A stretch of 64,000 bases of DNA from Zhengella sedimenti (GTDB lineage: Bacteria > Pseudomonadota > Alphaproteobacteria > Rhizobiales > Rhizobiaceae). The notes under the pieces are model-generated. The model saw only the letters and a program-made list of their open reading frames with translations, was not told where the DNA came from and ran no database searches. Shown one piece after another: positions 35,996 to 47,735 of the stretch; position 1 is the stretch's first letter; every line of letters starts with the position of its first letter. The DNA is taken from the NCBI RefSeq assembly GCF_046506625.1, contig NZ_JBKFFP010000005.1:248001-312000 (forward strand), given 5' to 3'. A program made the translations under genes and the position numbers.

Positions 35996-37171
35996 TCAGC
36001 CAGTGGCGTTGGCTGCCTCCAGTGCCGCCGAAAGATCGGCCTTCAGGTCGGCCACGTCCTCCAGCCCGATCTGCAGGCGGATCAGCGGACCGCCGTAATC
36101 GGAACGGCTGACGGTCCGGTCACCCAGATAAACGTGGACGGCGAGGCTCTCGTGCCCGCCCCAGGAATAGCCGAGGCCGAAGACTTCGAGTGCATCCAGA
36201 AAGGCATGTGCCTTCTGCGTGCCGCCGCCGTCGAGCACGATGGAAAACAGGCCGGACGCGCCGCAGAAATCGCGTTTCCAGAGATCGTGGCCGGGAAAGG
36301 ACGGCAAGGCGGGATGCAGCACCTGCTTCACGCCCGGCTGCCCCTCCAGCCATTCGGCGAGCGCCAGCGCGCTTTCGCCATGGCGCTGCAGGCGGATGCC
36401 CATGGTCTTCAATCCGCGCTGCACGAGATAGACGTCATCCGGTCCGGCGCAGGCGCCGAGTGTCAGGAAGCCTTCGTGCAGCCGTTCCCAGCAGGCCTCG
36501 TTGGCCGAGACGGTGCCGAGCAGCACGTCGGAATGGCCGCCGGGATATTTCGTCGCAGCATGGACGGAGATATCGACGCCATGGTCGAGCGGCTTGAAGA
36601 AGAGCGGGGTCGCCCAGGTATTGTCCATCATGACGATGGCGCCATGCGCGTGGGCCACCGCGCAGATGGCGGGGATGTCCTGCATCTCGAAGGTGTTGGA
36701 ACCCGGCGATTCGGTCCAGACCACCCTGGTGTTCGCCCTCATCAGCGTTTCGATGTCCGCGCCGAGCTCCGGCGGATAGTATTCCACCTCCACGCCGAGC
36801 CGCGCGAGCATGGTATCGGCAAAGCGCCGCGTCGGATTGTAGACCGAATCGACGATCAGCAGGTGGTCGCCGGCCGAGAGGAAGGCCAGCAGCGGCACGG
36901 TGACCGCCGCCAGCCCCGAGGGCACGCAAACCGTTCCCGCCGAACCCTCGAGCGCGTCGACCGCTTCGGCCAGCGCGTCCGATGTCGGTGTGCCCCGCGT
37001 GCCATAGGTGTAGCGCTGGTTGCGCGAGGCCATTGTCCCGGCATCGGGAAAGAGAACCGTCGAGGCATGCACGACCGGCGGCTGGACGAAACCGTGAAAT
37101 GCGCGCGGATCGTGGCCCGAATGCGCCAGCCGCGTGTTGATGCCCCTGGGTTTCGTGGTCTCTTTCGTCAT
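35996..37171 (-). CDS. metC: Cystathionine beta-lyase type PLP enzyme
   Basis: A 391-aa enzyme of the Cys/Met metabolism PLP family. The Schiff-base lysine is in SVHAATKYPGGHSDVLLG near residue 205, and the N-terminal block LAHSGHDPRAFHGFVQPPVVHASTV (residues about 15-38) is the bacterial MetC signature. It cleaves cystathionine to homocysteine, pyruvate and ammonia. ATG 37171 is preferred to GTG 37189. The gene is convergent with the operon at 31071-35995 with zero spacing, and divergent from the amino-acid transporter. Confidence 0.83.
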   Translation of the reverse strand: MTKETTKPRGINTRLAHSGHDPRAFHGFVQPPVVHASTVLFPDAGTMASRNQRYTYGTRGTPTSDALAEAVDALEGSAGTVCVPSGLAAVTVPLLAFLSAGDHLLIVDSVYNPTRRFADTMLARLGVEVEYYPPELGADIETLMRANTRVVWTESPGSNTFEMQDIPAICAVAHAHGAIVMMDNTWATPLFFKPLDHGVDISVHAATKYPGGHSDVLLGTVSANEACWERLHEGFLTLGACAGPDDVYLVQRGLKTMGIRLQRHGESALALAEWLEGQPGVKQVLHPALPSFPGHDLWKRDFCGASGLFSIVLDGGGTQKAHAFLDALEVFGLGYSWGGHESLAVHVYLGDRTVSRSDYGGPLIRLQIGLEDVADLKADLSAALEAANATG

Positions 37172-37490
37172 TTCCAGTCCCTTTTTCACGGCATGATCTT
37201 GCAGAAGGCATAGGCGCCCGACCCGTGCGCCGCAAGTATTTGCTGCCCTGAATGTGTTTCGCGAAATGACGTTGCGTCAGGCCTGTTGCGGGCATGGCGA
37301 AAAGCGCCTGCGGTTGCAGACTTTGCTTGACGATGCGCCGAAGAGCGAATTTGATAGCCCTCGCAATGGGAACCGGGCACAGGGGACCATCGGTTTGAAT
37401 GGCCGGATGGAATGCCGACAACAGGCACGCCGTGGCCGGATCGAAAAACAGGGGCCGGATGAACCGGTCCGCAAACAAGGGGTTTGCCAC
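37172..37490. other. 319-base divergent region between metC and aapJ
   Basis: No gene is evident. It must carry promoters for metC and aapJ. A perfect 10-bp palindrome TTTCGCGAAA is at 37257-37266; otherwise no strong signal was seen. Confidence 0.6.
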
Positions 37491-38516
37491 ATGAAGAAAG
37501 AACTTCTCACCGGCGTGTTCGGCGCAGCGATGCTCGCCGCCTCCGCCGCTTCCGCGGCCACGCTTGACGACGTCAAGGCCAAGGGTTTCGTGCAGTGCGG
37601 CGTGTCCACCGGCCTGGCCGGTTTCTCCGCGCCAAACGACAAGGGTGAATGGTCGGGCCTGGACGTGGACCTGTGCCGCGCCGTCGCCGCCGCCATCTTC
37701 GATGACCCGAATGCCGCGAAGTTCTCGCCGCTTTCGGCCAAGGAGCGCTTCACCGCCCTCCAGTCGGGCGAAGTGGACATGCTGCCGCGCAACACCACCT
37801 GGACGATCAGCCGCGATACCTCGCTCGGCCTCAACTTCCGAGCCATCAACTACTATGACGGCCAGGGCTTCATGATCAACAAGAAGAACCTGCCCGACAT
37901 CACCTCCGCCCTGCAGCTTTCCGGCGCCGCTGTCTGCGTGCAGGCCGGCACCACGACCGAGCTGAACCTCGCCGACTATTTCAAGGCGAACAACATGCAG
38001 TACAATCCGGTCGTCTTCGAGAAGCTGGAAGAGGTCAACGCGGCCTATGATTCGGGCCGTTGCGACGTGTACACGACCGACCAGTCCGGCCTGTACGGCA
38101 TCCGCCTGACGCTGAAGAGCCCCGACGATCACATGGTCCTCCCGGAGATCATCTCCAAGGAGCCGCTCGGCCCGGCCGTGCGCCAGGGTGACGACCAGTG
38201 GTTCGACATCGTTTCATGGGCTCACTTCGCCATGGTGGCCGCCGAGGAACTGGGTGTGACTTCGGCCAATGTCGAGGAAATGAAGACCTCCGGCAACCCG
38301 GACATCCAGCGTCTGCTCGGCACCGAGGAAGGCTCCAAGCTGGGTGAGAACCTCGGCCTGACGAACGACTGGGCCGTGCGCATCATCAAGCATGTCGGCA
38401 ATTACGGCGAGGCCTTCGAGCGCAATGTCGGCTCCGGCTCGAACCTGAAGATCTCGCGCGGCATCAATGCCCTGTGGACCAAGGGCGGCCTGCAATACGC
38501 CCCGCCGATCCGCTAA
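37491..38516 (+). CDS. aapJ: General L-amino acid ABC transporter, periplasmic binding protein
   Basis: A 341-aa solute-binding protein, the same length as AapJ of Rhizobium. A signal peptide (1-23, ending ASAA) precedes the mature start TLDDVKAKGFVQCGVSTGLAGF. The ligand-site region LCRAVAAAIF and the conserved CVQAGTTTELNLADYF segment fit polar amino acid binding proteins. It delivers a broad range of L-amino acids to AapQM. The ATG follows AAGGGG. A strong stem-loop at 38545-38564 follows the stop and probably favours higher levels of this subunit. Confidence 0.92.
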   Translation: MKKELLTGVFGAAMLAASAASAATLDDVKAKGFVQCGVSTGLAGFSAPNDKGEWSGLDVDLCRAVAAAIFDDPNAAKFSPLSAKERFTALQSGEVDMLPRNTTWTISRDTSLGLNFRAINYYDGQGFMINKKNLPDITSALQLSGAAVCVQAGTTTELNLADYFKANNMQYNPVVFEKLEEVNAAYDSGRCDVYTTDQSGLYGIRLTLKSPDDHMVLPEIISKEPLGPAVRQGDDQWFDIVSWAHFAMVAAEELGVTSANVEEMKTSGNPDIQRLLGTEEGSKLGENLGLTNDWAVRIIKHVGNYGEAFERNVGSGSNLKISRGINALWTKGGLQYAPPIR

Positions 38517-38544
38517 GGGCGGGCACGCACTCCAACACGGCTTC

Positions 38545-38564
38545 GGGGCGGCAACCGCCGCCCC
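38545..38564 (+). other. Stem-loop between aapJ and aapQ
   Basis: A perfect 8-bp GC stem GGGGCGGC / GCCGCCCC with a 4-base loop and no T run. In ABC transporter operons such hairpins commonly stabilise the binding-protein mRNA and reduce read-through to the permease genes. Confidence 0.6.
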
Positions 38565-38651
38565 GGCCAGCTTCCCGGACCGCCGGGCAAGGCCCCTCAC
38601 AAGAAACACACCGGGGCCGTTCATAAGACAAGACAAGCTCATGAGGGGATC

Positions 38652-39842
38652 ATGGCTTCTACAGATATCTCGGGCGACCGGGGCAGCAGCGCCGCGTCGT
38701 GGTTCTACGATCCGAGGATTCGCGGGATCGTCTATCAGGTCCTGGTTTTCGCGGGGCTTGTGGCATTCGTCTGGTGGATCACCAACAACACGATCGAGAA
38801 CCTGCAACGGGCGAACATCGCCTCCGGCTATGATTTCCTGAACAGCCGCGCCGGCTTCGACATCGGCCAGACGCCGATCGAATACACGAGCGATTCCACC
38901 TATGGCCGCGCCTTCGTGATCGGCATGATCAACACGGTGATCGTCGCCTTCTTCGGCATCCTGACGGCCACCATCGTCGGCTTCCTCATCGGTCTCGGCC
39001 GGCTCTCGCACAACTGGCTGATCCGCAAGATCTGCATGGTCTATGTCGAGATCTTCCGCAACATCCCGCCGCTGCTGGTCATCTTCTTCTGGTATTTCGG
39101 CGTGTTGTCGGTCCTGCCGCAGCCGCGCGACAGCGTGGACATGCCGTTGGGCTCCTTCCTGAACAATCGCGGCATCTTCCTGCCCAAGGCGGTATGGGGC
39201 GAGGGCGCCTGGCTCATCGCGCTGGCCCTGGTCATCGCCATCGTGGGCGCTTTGCTTGTGCGCCGGTGGGCGTGGCAGCGCCAGATGGCGACCGGACAGC
39301 CATTCCCGGTGCTCTGGACCGCCATCGGCCTCATCGTCGGCCTGCCGCTACTGGCCTTCGCCGTCACCGGGTTCCCGCTGTCCTGGGACCTGCCCACGCT
39401 CGGCCGCTTCAACCTGACCGGCGGCATCCAGATCAAGCCCGAATTCCTCTCGCTCTTCCTGGCCCTGTCCTTCTACACGGCGGCCTTCATCGCCGAGATC
39501 GTGCGCGCGGGCATTCTCGGCGTGCCCAGGGGCCAGACCGAGGCGTCCTTTGCGCTGGGCCTTCGCCCGGGGCAGACCTCGCGCCTCGTCATCGTGCCGC
39601 AGGCCATGCGCATCGTCATTCCGCCGCTGACGAGCCAGTATCTGAACCTGACCAAGAACTCCTCGCTTGCCATCGCCATCGGCTATCCCGATCTGGTCGC
39701 CGTCGGTGGCACGGTGCTCAACCAGACCGGCCAGGCCATCGAGGTCGTGGTGATCTGGATGATCGTCTATCTCGGGCTCAGCCTCGGCACCTCGCTGTTC
39801 ATGAACTGGTTCAACGCCAAGATGGCCCTGGTCGAGAGGTGA
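38652..39842 (+). CDS. aapQ: General L-amino acid ABC transporter permease AapQ
   Basis: A 396-aa inner-membrane permease with an extended N-terminus and about eight transmembrane segments, as in AapQ. The HisM-type EAA loop EIVRAGILGVPRGQTEASFALGL is near residue 285 (the part before GQTEA contacts AapP). The ATG at 38652 follows GAGGGGATC. Its last codons contain AGAGGTGA, which would serve as ribosome-binding site for aapM if the inserted element at 39843 were absent. Confidence 0.92.
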   Translation: MASTDISGDRGSSAASWFYDPRIRGIVYQVLVFAGLVAFVWWITNNTIENLQRANIASGYDFLNSRAGFDIGQTPIEYTSDSTYGRAFVIGMINTVIVAFFGILTATIVGFLIGLGRLSHNWLIRKICMVYVEIFRNIPPLLVIFFWYFGVLSVLPQPRDSVDMPLGSFLNNRGIFLPKAVWGEGAWLIALALVIAIVGALLVRRWAWQRQMATGQPFPVLWTAIGLIVGLPLLAFAVTGFPLSWDLPTLGRFNLTGGIQIKPEFLSLFLALSFYTAAFIAEIVRAGILGVPRGQTEASFALGLRPGQTSRLVIVPQAMRIVIPPLTSQYLNLTKNSSLAIAIGYPDLVAVGGTVLNQTGQAIEVVVIWMIVYLGLSLGTSLFMNWFNAKMALVER

Positions 39843-40105
39843 TACCAATGGTTCCCCGCTCTGATCCATTTGATGGGCAAGTCCCGGATGATCTGGCAAG
39901 GCGGATCGCGCAGGCCGATGTGGGGCATCGGTCAAGCGGTCCAACGCCGCCAGGGCTCCGGGATTGCTCACCGGAGGCCGGGTTTCCGGCCGTTCCAGCC
40001 TTGTCGCGCCGCTTGGCCGGGCAACCAGCCCGACCTTCACGTCTCTCCTCGCTGCCTCCAGCCGGAATTCCCGGTCAAATGGACCACAGCGGGAAACCAT
40101 TGGTA
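39843..40105. mobile_element. 263-bp MITE-like element filling the aapQ-aapM spacer
   Basis: Terminal inverted repeats of 31 bp match at 28 positions: 39843-39873 (TACCAATGG...ATCCATTTGA) against 40075-40105 (TCAAATGGA...CCATTGGTA). Both ends carry TA, as expected for target duplication by an IS630/Tc1-mariner-type transposase. The inside (about 200 bp) has no convincing gene. The element begins on the base after the aapQ stop codon and ends 5 bases before the aapM ATG. No matching transposase lies in the window, so mobility would depend on one elsewhere. Confidence 0.78.
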
Positions 40106-40110
40106 TAGCG

Positions 40111-41268
40111 ATGCAGGAACACGACCTCTCCTATGTGCGCATGGAAATGATCAATGCGCGCGCCGCGCCGGTCAGCGAGAAAAGCTGGACGGGCTGGATC
40201 CGCAAGAACCTCTTCGCCAACGTGACCGACAGCGCCATGACGCTGATCGCGCTGGCGGCGATCCTCTATTTCCTGCCGCCCATGCTCAACTGGCTGTTCC
40301 TTTCGGCCCAGTGGACCGGCGCCGACCGCAGCGTCTGCGCCACCGAGGCCCAGGGCGGCATCCAGCCGAACGACTGGGCGGGTGCCTGCTGGGCCTTTGT
40401 CGGCTCCAAGTTCGAGCAGTTCCTGGTCGGCCGCTATCCCATCGAGGAACGCTGGCGCGTCTGGGTCACCGGGCTGACATTCTTCGGCCTGATGGTGCCG
40501 CTGCTCATGCCGTCTGTTCCGCGCAAGGGCCTGAACGCGGTGCTTTTCTTCGGCGCCTTCCCGGTCTTCGCCTTCTTCATGCTCTATGGCGGCGTGTTCG
40601 GCCTGGAGGTGGTGGAAACGCCGCTGTGGGGCGGGCTGATGGTCACGCTGGTGCTTTCCTTCGTCGGCATCGCCGTCTCCCTGCCTTTCGGCATCGTGCT
40701 GGCGCTGGGGCGGCGGTCCAACATGCCGGTGGTGAAAAGCCTGTGCGTCATCTTCATCGAGGTGGTTCGCGGCGTGCCGCTGGTCACCGTTCTGTTCATG
40801 GCCTCGGTCATGCTGCCGCTGTTCCTGCCGCAGGGCGTGACCTTCGACAAGCTGTTGCGCGCTCTGATCGGCGTTGCGCTGTTTGCCTCCGCCTACATGG
40901 CGGAAGTGGTGCGCGGCGGCCTGCAGGCCATACCGAAGGGCCAGTACGAGGGCGCCGATTCGCTCGGGCTCGGCTATTGGCAGAAGATGAACCTGATCAT
41001 CCTGCCGCAGGCGCTGAAGCTGGTGATCCCGGGCATCGTCAACACCTTCATCGGCATGTTCAAGGACACGAGCCTCGTCTACATCATCGGCATGTTCGAC
41101 CTGCTCGGCATCGTGCGCCTGAACTTCGCCGATTCCACCTGGGCATCGGCGCAAACGCCGGCCACGGGCCTCATCTTCGCGGGCTTCGTGTTCTGGATCT
41201 TCTGCTTCGGCATGTCCCGCTACTCGATCTTCATGGAACGCCGGCTCGACACCGGCCACAAGCGATAG
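40111..41268 (+). CDS. aapM: General L-amino acid ABC transporter permease AapM
   Basis: A 385-aa permease with about eight transmembrane segments, length as in Rhizobium AapM. The EAA loop AEVVRGGLQAIPKGQYEGADSLGL spans about residues 268-291. It forms the membrane pore with AapQ. The start at ATG 40111 (MQEHDLSYV) has no good ribosome-binding site, because the sequence upstream is the right end of the inserted element; a second ATG is at 40141. How much AapM is made is therefore uncertain. Confidence 0.9.
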   Translation: MQEHDLSYVRMEMINARAAPVSEKSWTGWIRKNLFANVTDSAMTLIALAAILYFLPPMLNWLFLSAQWTGADRSVCATEAQGGIQPNDWAGACWAFVGSKFEQFLVGRYPIEERWRVWVTGLTFFGLMVPLLMPSVPRKGLNAVLFFGAFPVFAFFMLYGGVFGLEVVETPLWGGLMVTLVLSFVGIAVSLPFGIVLALGRRSNMPVVKSLCVIFIEVVRGVPLVTVLFMASVMLPLFLPQGVTFDKLLRALIGVALFASAYMAEVVRGGLQAIPKGQYEGADSLGLGYWQKMNLIILPQALKLVIPGIVNTFIGMFKDTSLVYIIGMFDLLGIVRLNFADSTWASAQTPATGLIFAGFVFWIFCFGMSRYSIFMERRLDTGHKR

Positions 41269-41278
41269 GAGCCAGCCA

Positions 41279-42073
<795 letters not shown>

Positions 42074-42125
42074 GGGGGCGGTATCGCACGGCCAGGTGAG
42101 GCCGGCGCTGTTTGCCGGAAAGGCT

Positions 42126-43838
42126 ATGGAAACCGGTCGCCGGAGAGACATTGAGGCTTTCTATGGTCTCTTGAAAAGCTTGGTTAACAAGCAGCCTCTT
42201 CGTCGACTGGGAAACTCTACGGGGCGTGACGGTTGGCCAGATCGTGGAGTCTACTTCTTTTTTGAGAAGGGAGAAACGCGTTGTGACGGGTTCCCGCGCG
42301 TCGTTCGCATTGGGACACATGCGCTTCTTGAAGGAAGTTCGTCCACACTCTGGGGGCGACTGGCACAGCATCGCGGTACGTTGATACCGAAGGGAGGCAA
42401 TCATCGAGGCTCTGTCTTTCGCCTTCTGGTCGGTACAGCGATTGCAGCCAAATATGACGAGCCTGTTCCAAGTTGGGGTGTCGGCAATTCGCCAACGCCT
42501 CATCTGCGTGAAGTGGAACGCGCACTGGAAACCGCAGTAAGCGACATTATTGGAGCCATGCAGGTTGCATGGTTAGAAATCCCGGATGATCCGGGGCCGA
42601 AATCCCTTCGCGGCTACATTGAACGGAATGCAATCGCGCTTCTTTCCAACTACGGCCGTGAAGCTGTCGATCCACCAAGCGAGGGATGGCTTGGGCACTA
42701 CAGTAACAGGGGCCGTGTGCGTCAGTCCGGATTATGGAATAGTAATCACGTCGATGAGCAATACGATCCGGAATTCCTGAAAATCATGGCAACTCTGATT
42801 GATGGCCAACTTCCTTCGACTTTAGATCCTTCGGATCAGCGAACGATCGTCATGCAATGTGCCAAGTCGAAGATGGACGAGGGTTGGTTTCGAGACGGAA
42901 ATGGCAATATCCTGAATTTCGTCGCCGATCCGGACAATAGTCCCTCCGTACCTCAATTCCGGGCTGTTCATCCCGATGAAGATGATGGTGCTGGTGAAAC
43001 ATGGCGTTCACGCCTTTTGAAATACAACCAGCACTACACGGCTACAGGAGAAAATCCTTTCGGCTTGCATGCAGCCGGTGCGTTGTACAGAAATCCGGCA
43101 TACGCTGCCGTTTCGGGATCATTGCCTGCGGAAAATTTCTATATTCTCTCTGCTTGCTGGGGATTGGTCCGCTCGGACTTCTTGATCCCGAACTACAATG
43201 TCTCCTTCAGTAGGTCCCAAGGGGTGCCTGCATATGCCGTCCGGTCTGGATTGAAGGGGTGGCAGGACTTCAACATGCTCGACCTGCGTAGCACGCTGCC
43301 GCTGATATACGTTGGAGGTCGAAGCTATCTGCAAGCCTTTGCTCTCCTGTCTGGCGGATACAAAGGGCCGAGAATTGCGTATCACAATCTTTCGGAAGTG
43401 CCCGAAATTGATGGAATTGAGATGCGCCGTTTCGATACGGCAATCAAGACGAACTGGTACTATCAGCTCGCCCATGAATTGGTTGAAGGGCACGGGAGTC
43501 TGCCTCCAGACAGCACCGTACCGATTCGGGAGAGCAGAAAGACACAGAACCGCGCCGAGGAAAAACAAAAGCGAGGATATAGAAAGTATACCGGTCTCTA
43601 CGAATTCCTGTCCAGTCTCCCGCCTCATCAGAAAACTGTAACGCTGACCTTTGCAGAGATCGAAAAATTGCTGGCTGCCCCGCTACCGCGGTCAGCGCGA
43701 ACATATGTGGCTGTGTGGTGGGCGAACGGAGGCCACCCGCAGGCGCGTGCATGGCTTGCTGCAGGTTTCAGGAAAGTGAGCCATCACCTGGAGGATACCA
43801 GTCATTCCAGTTGGATCCGTTTTGAAAGGGCGGTCTGA
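42126..43838 (+). CDS. Three-part protein: GIY-YIG-like nuclease, DUF6884-like and DUF7662-like domains; likely foreign
   Basis: A 570-aa protein of unknown function. Residues 35-175 look like a GIY-YIG nuclease: GVYFF (41-45), RIGTH (61-65), LWGRLAQHRG (75-84, Arg78) and YIERNAIALLSN (164-175, Glu166). Residues about 243-430 resemble DUF6884: CAKSK (245-249), AGALYRNP (317-324) and YILSACWGLV (339-348). Residues 487-568 resemble DUF7662 (LTFAEIEKLL, WWANGGHPQARAWLAAGF). Domain names are from memory of these motifs. The gene is visibly less GC-rich than its neighbours and uses different codons, which suggests horizontal transfer. ATG 42126 follows GGAAAGG. A defence or nucleic-acid-processing role is possible, not shown. 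Confidence 0.75.
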   Translation: METGRRRDIEAFYGLLKSLVNKQPLRRLGNSTGRDGWPDRGVYFFFEKGETRCDGFPRVVRIGTHALLEGSSSTLWGRLAQHRGTLIPKGGNHRGSVFRLLVGTAIAAKYDEPVPSWGVGNSPTPHLREVERALETAVSDIIGAMQVAWLEIPDDPGPKSLRGYIERNAIALLSNYGREAVDPPSEGWLGHYSNRGRVRQSGLWNSNHVDEQYDPEFLKIMATLIDGQLPSTLDPSDQRTIVMQCAKSKMDEGWFRDGNGNILNFVADPDNSPSVPQFRAVHPDEDDGAGETWRSRLLKYNQHYTATGENPFGLHAAGALYRNPAYAAVSGSLPAENFYILSACWGLVRSDFLIPNYNVSFSRSQGVPAYAVRSGLKGWQDFNMLDLRSTLPLIYVGGRSYLQAFALLSGGYKGPRIAYHNLSEVPEIDGIEMRRFDTAIKTNWYYQLAHELVEGHGSLPPDSTVPIRESRKTQNRAEEKQKRGYRKYTGLYEFLSSLPPHQKTVTLTFAEIEKLLAAPLPRSARTYVAVWWANGGHPQARAWLAAGFRKVSHHLEDTSHSSWIRFERAV

Positions 43839-43881
43839 AAAGGTGGCGAAATACGCAGCAAGACGCTTCAGGTGAAGCCCC

Positions 43882-45081
43882 TCACACCTTCCACCCGTAC
43901 AACCAGTCGAAATCGGCCATCAGCCGTTCCGGCTTGCGCAGCTTGAGAACCGCGTCTCGCGCGAGCGCCACCGGGCCGCGGGCGTGCCAGGTGAAATGGT
44001 TGAACGCGCCGCGCTTGACGACCCGCGCCACGCGGGTTTTCCGCTCCGCTTCAAAGCGCGGCAGGGCCACGGCCGGGTCGCCGCCCGCTTCGGCGAGCGC
44101 CTTGGCCAGGACGCCGGCATCCTCGATGGCCATGGCCGCGCCCTGCGCCGCGAAGGGCGTGGTCGCATGGGCCGCGTCGCCGATCAGCACCACGGCCTTG
44201 CCGTCCTGCCAGGCGCCGGGGCCCACCGCATGCAGCGCCCAGGCCACCCACGGGCCGGCCTCGCGCGCCATGCGGCCGAGCGCCGGCGATGCCTTGTCCA
44301 TCACGGACACGAAGGGGGCGGGATCGGCGCTCGCCGCCCATTTCTGCCCGTAGTCCTCGCCGCGCATCAGCCCGACAAGGTTGATCCGCCGGCCGGCGCT
44401 GATCGGGTAGGCGACGAGATGCACGTCCGGCGCCATGAAGGCGGTCACATGGGCCGGGTCCAGCAGGCCGCCGAGCGATTGTGCCAGGGCGCCATCGGCA
44501 GGAATGGTTGCCCGCCAAGCGACGTGCCCGGTGAATGCGCTAGTCCCGGCGCCGGGCACCTGTGCGCGCAGGCGCGACCAGACGCCGTCGGCGGCGACCA
44601 GCAGCCCGCCCACGATCTCGTCCACCCGGCCCGCCCGGTCCACCGAGAGCGTGACGCCGCGCGGATGGGTGCAATAGTCGGCCACCGTGGCCCCGGTCGC
44701 GATCTCGATGAGCGGTTGCTGGCGCGCCGCGGTGGTCAGCGCCGCGTGCAGGTCGCCCCGGTGGATCACCAGGTAGGGCGCGCCCCAGCGCTGCGCCGCC
44801 TTTTCGCCCAGCGGCACCTCGGTCAGCTTGCCCATGGCCTGCCCGCGGCGCAGCACCACGCTTTCCGGCGCCGTGGCTGCCGCCAGCAGCCAGCCGGACA
44901 CGCCGACGGAGGCCAGCACACGCGTCGCATTGGGGGAAAGCTGCAGGCCCGCGCCCACTTCCGTGAGGTCCGGCGCGCGCTCGAACACGCGCACGGCATG
45001 GCCGTCACGCGCCAGGGCCAGCGCCGCGGTCAGCCCGGCAATGCCGGCCCCGGCGATCAGGATCGGTCTGTTGCGGATCAT
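43882..45081 (-). CDS. FAD-dependent monooxygenase, salicylate / 3-hydroxybenzoate hydroxylase-like
   Basis: A 399-aa class A flavoprotein monooxygenase. The dinucleotide motif is ILIAGAGIAGLTAALALARDG (residues 7-27, quoted in parts GAGIAG), the DG motif is LLVAADGVWSRLR near residue 160, and the GD motif is LIGDAAHATTPFAAQGA near 290. Family members use NAD(P)H and O2 to hydroxylate an aromatic ring. Substrate cannot be told; salicylate, 3-hydroxybenzoate or a ubiquinone precursor are options. It lies 24 bases downstream of the small zinc-finger gene on the same strand. Confidence 0.84.
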   Translation of the reverse strand: MIRNRPILIAGAGIAGLTAALALARDGHAVRVFERAPDLTEVGAGLQLSPNATRVLASVGVSGWLLAAATAPESVVLRRGQAMGKLTEVPLGEKAAQRWGAPYLVIHRGDLHAALTTAARQQPLIEIATGATVADYCTHPRGVTLSVDRAGRVDEIVGGLLVAADGVWSRLRAQVPGAGTSAFTGHVAWRATIPADGALAQSLGGLLDPAHVTAFMAPDVHLVAYPISAGRRINLVGLMRGEDYGQKWAASADPAPFVSVMDKASPALGRMAREAGPWVAWALHAVGPGAWQDGKAVVLIGDAAHATTPFAAQGAAMAIEDAGVLAKALAEAGGDPAVALPRFEAERKTRVARVVKRGAFNHFTWHARGPVALARDAVLKLRKPERLMADFDWLYGWKV

Positions 45082-45106
45082 TGCGCCCCCCGCCCGGCAG
45101 AGGGGA

Positions 45107-45352
45107 TCAGGCCGCCTTCGGCGTGAAGGTGCAGCCTTCCGGCCTTGTCTCGGACGCCTTCAGGGCGCTGTTGTAGCGGTAAAGCGTGGAGCAATAGGGG
45201 CAGACCTTTTCCGCGTCGTCGCCCATGTCGAGATAGACATGCGGATGGTCATAGGGCGGATGGGCGCCCACGCACATGAATTCCTTCACCCCGATCTGGA
45301 TGGACTTGTGGCCCGCATCGTTCTGGAAATGCGGAATGGAATGTCCGGCCAT
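45107..45352 (-). CDS. Small zinc-finger domain protein, NDUFS6-like
   Basis: An 81-aa protein of the zinc-finger CHCC family that matches the mitochondrial complex I accessory subunit NDUFS6. The putative zinc ligands are Cys27 and His35 or nearby histidines in MCVGAHPPYDHPHVYLD plus the CPYC pair near residue 51. The family is common in Alphaproteobacteria, where the protein is thought to bind respiratory complex I. The ATG at 45352 follows GGAGAGC. It lies upstream of the FAD monooxygenase and divergent from ppk. Confidence 0.82.
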   Translation of the reverse strand: MAGHSIPHFQNDAGHKSIQIGVKEFMCVGAHPPYDHPHVYLDMGDDAEKVCPYCSTLYRYNSALKASETRPEGCTFTPKAA

Positions 45353-45530
45353 CTTGCTCTCCGTTGGTGGCGGCGGGCAGGCTCCCGCCTGTCGGCTAGG
45401 CTCACGGCGACGTTTGGAACATATGGCCCGCCTTTGCAAGATGGCAGGCGCCTTTCGCCCCATTGTGCGCTGCCCGGAAGCGTGGAATGTAGGAAGGGCG
45501 CAAGTGGCAGGCCGAGGGCTTGGAACGCAG

Positions 45531-47734
<2,204 letters not shown>

Positions 47735-47735
<1 letters not shown>

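Noticed and set aside
39843..40110. Small genes inside the MITE-like element on either strand
   Set aside because: Both strands stay open across the element and give mirror-like peptides because of the inverted repeats; no ribosome-binding site or family match.
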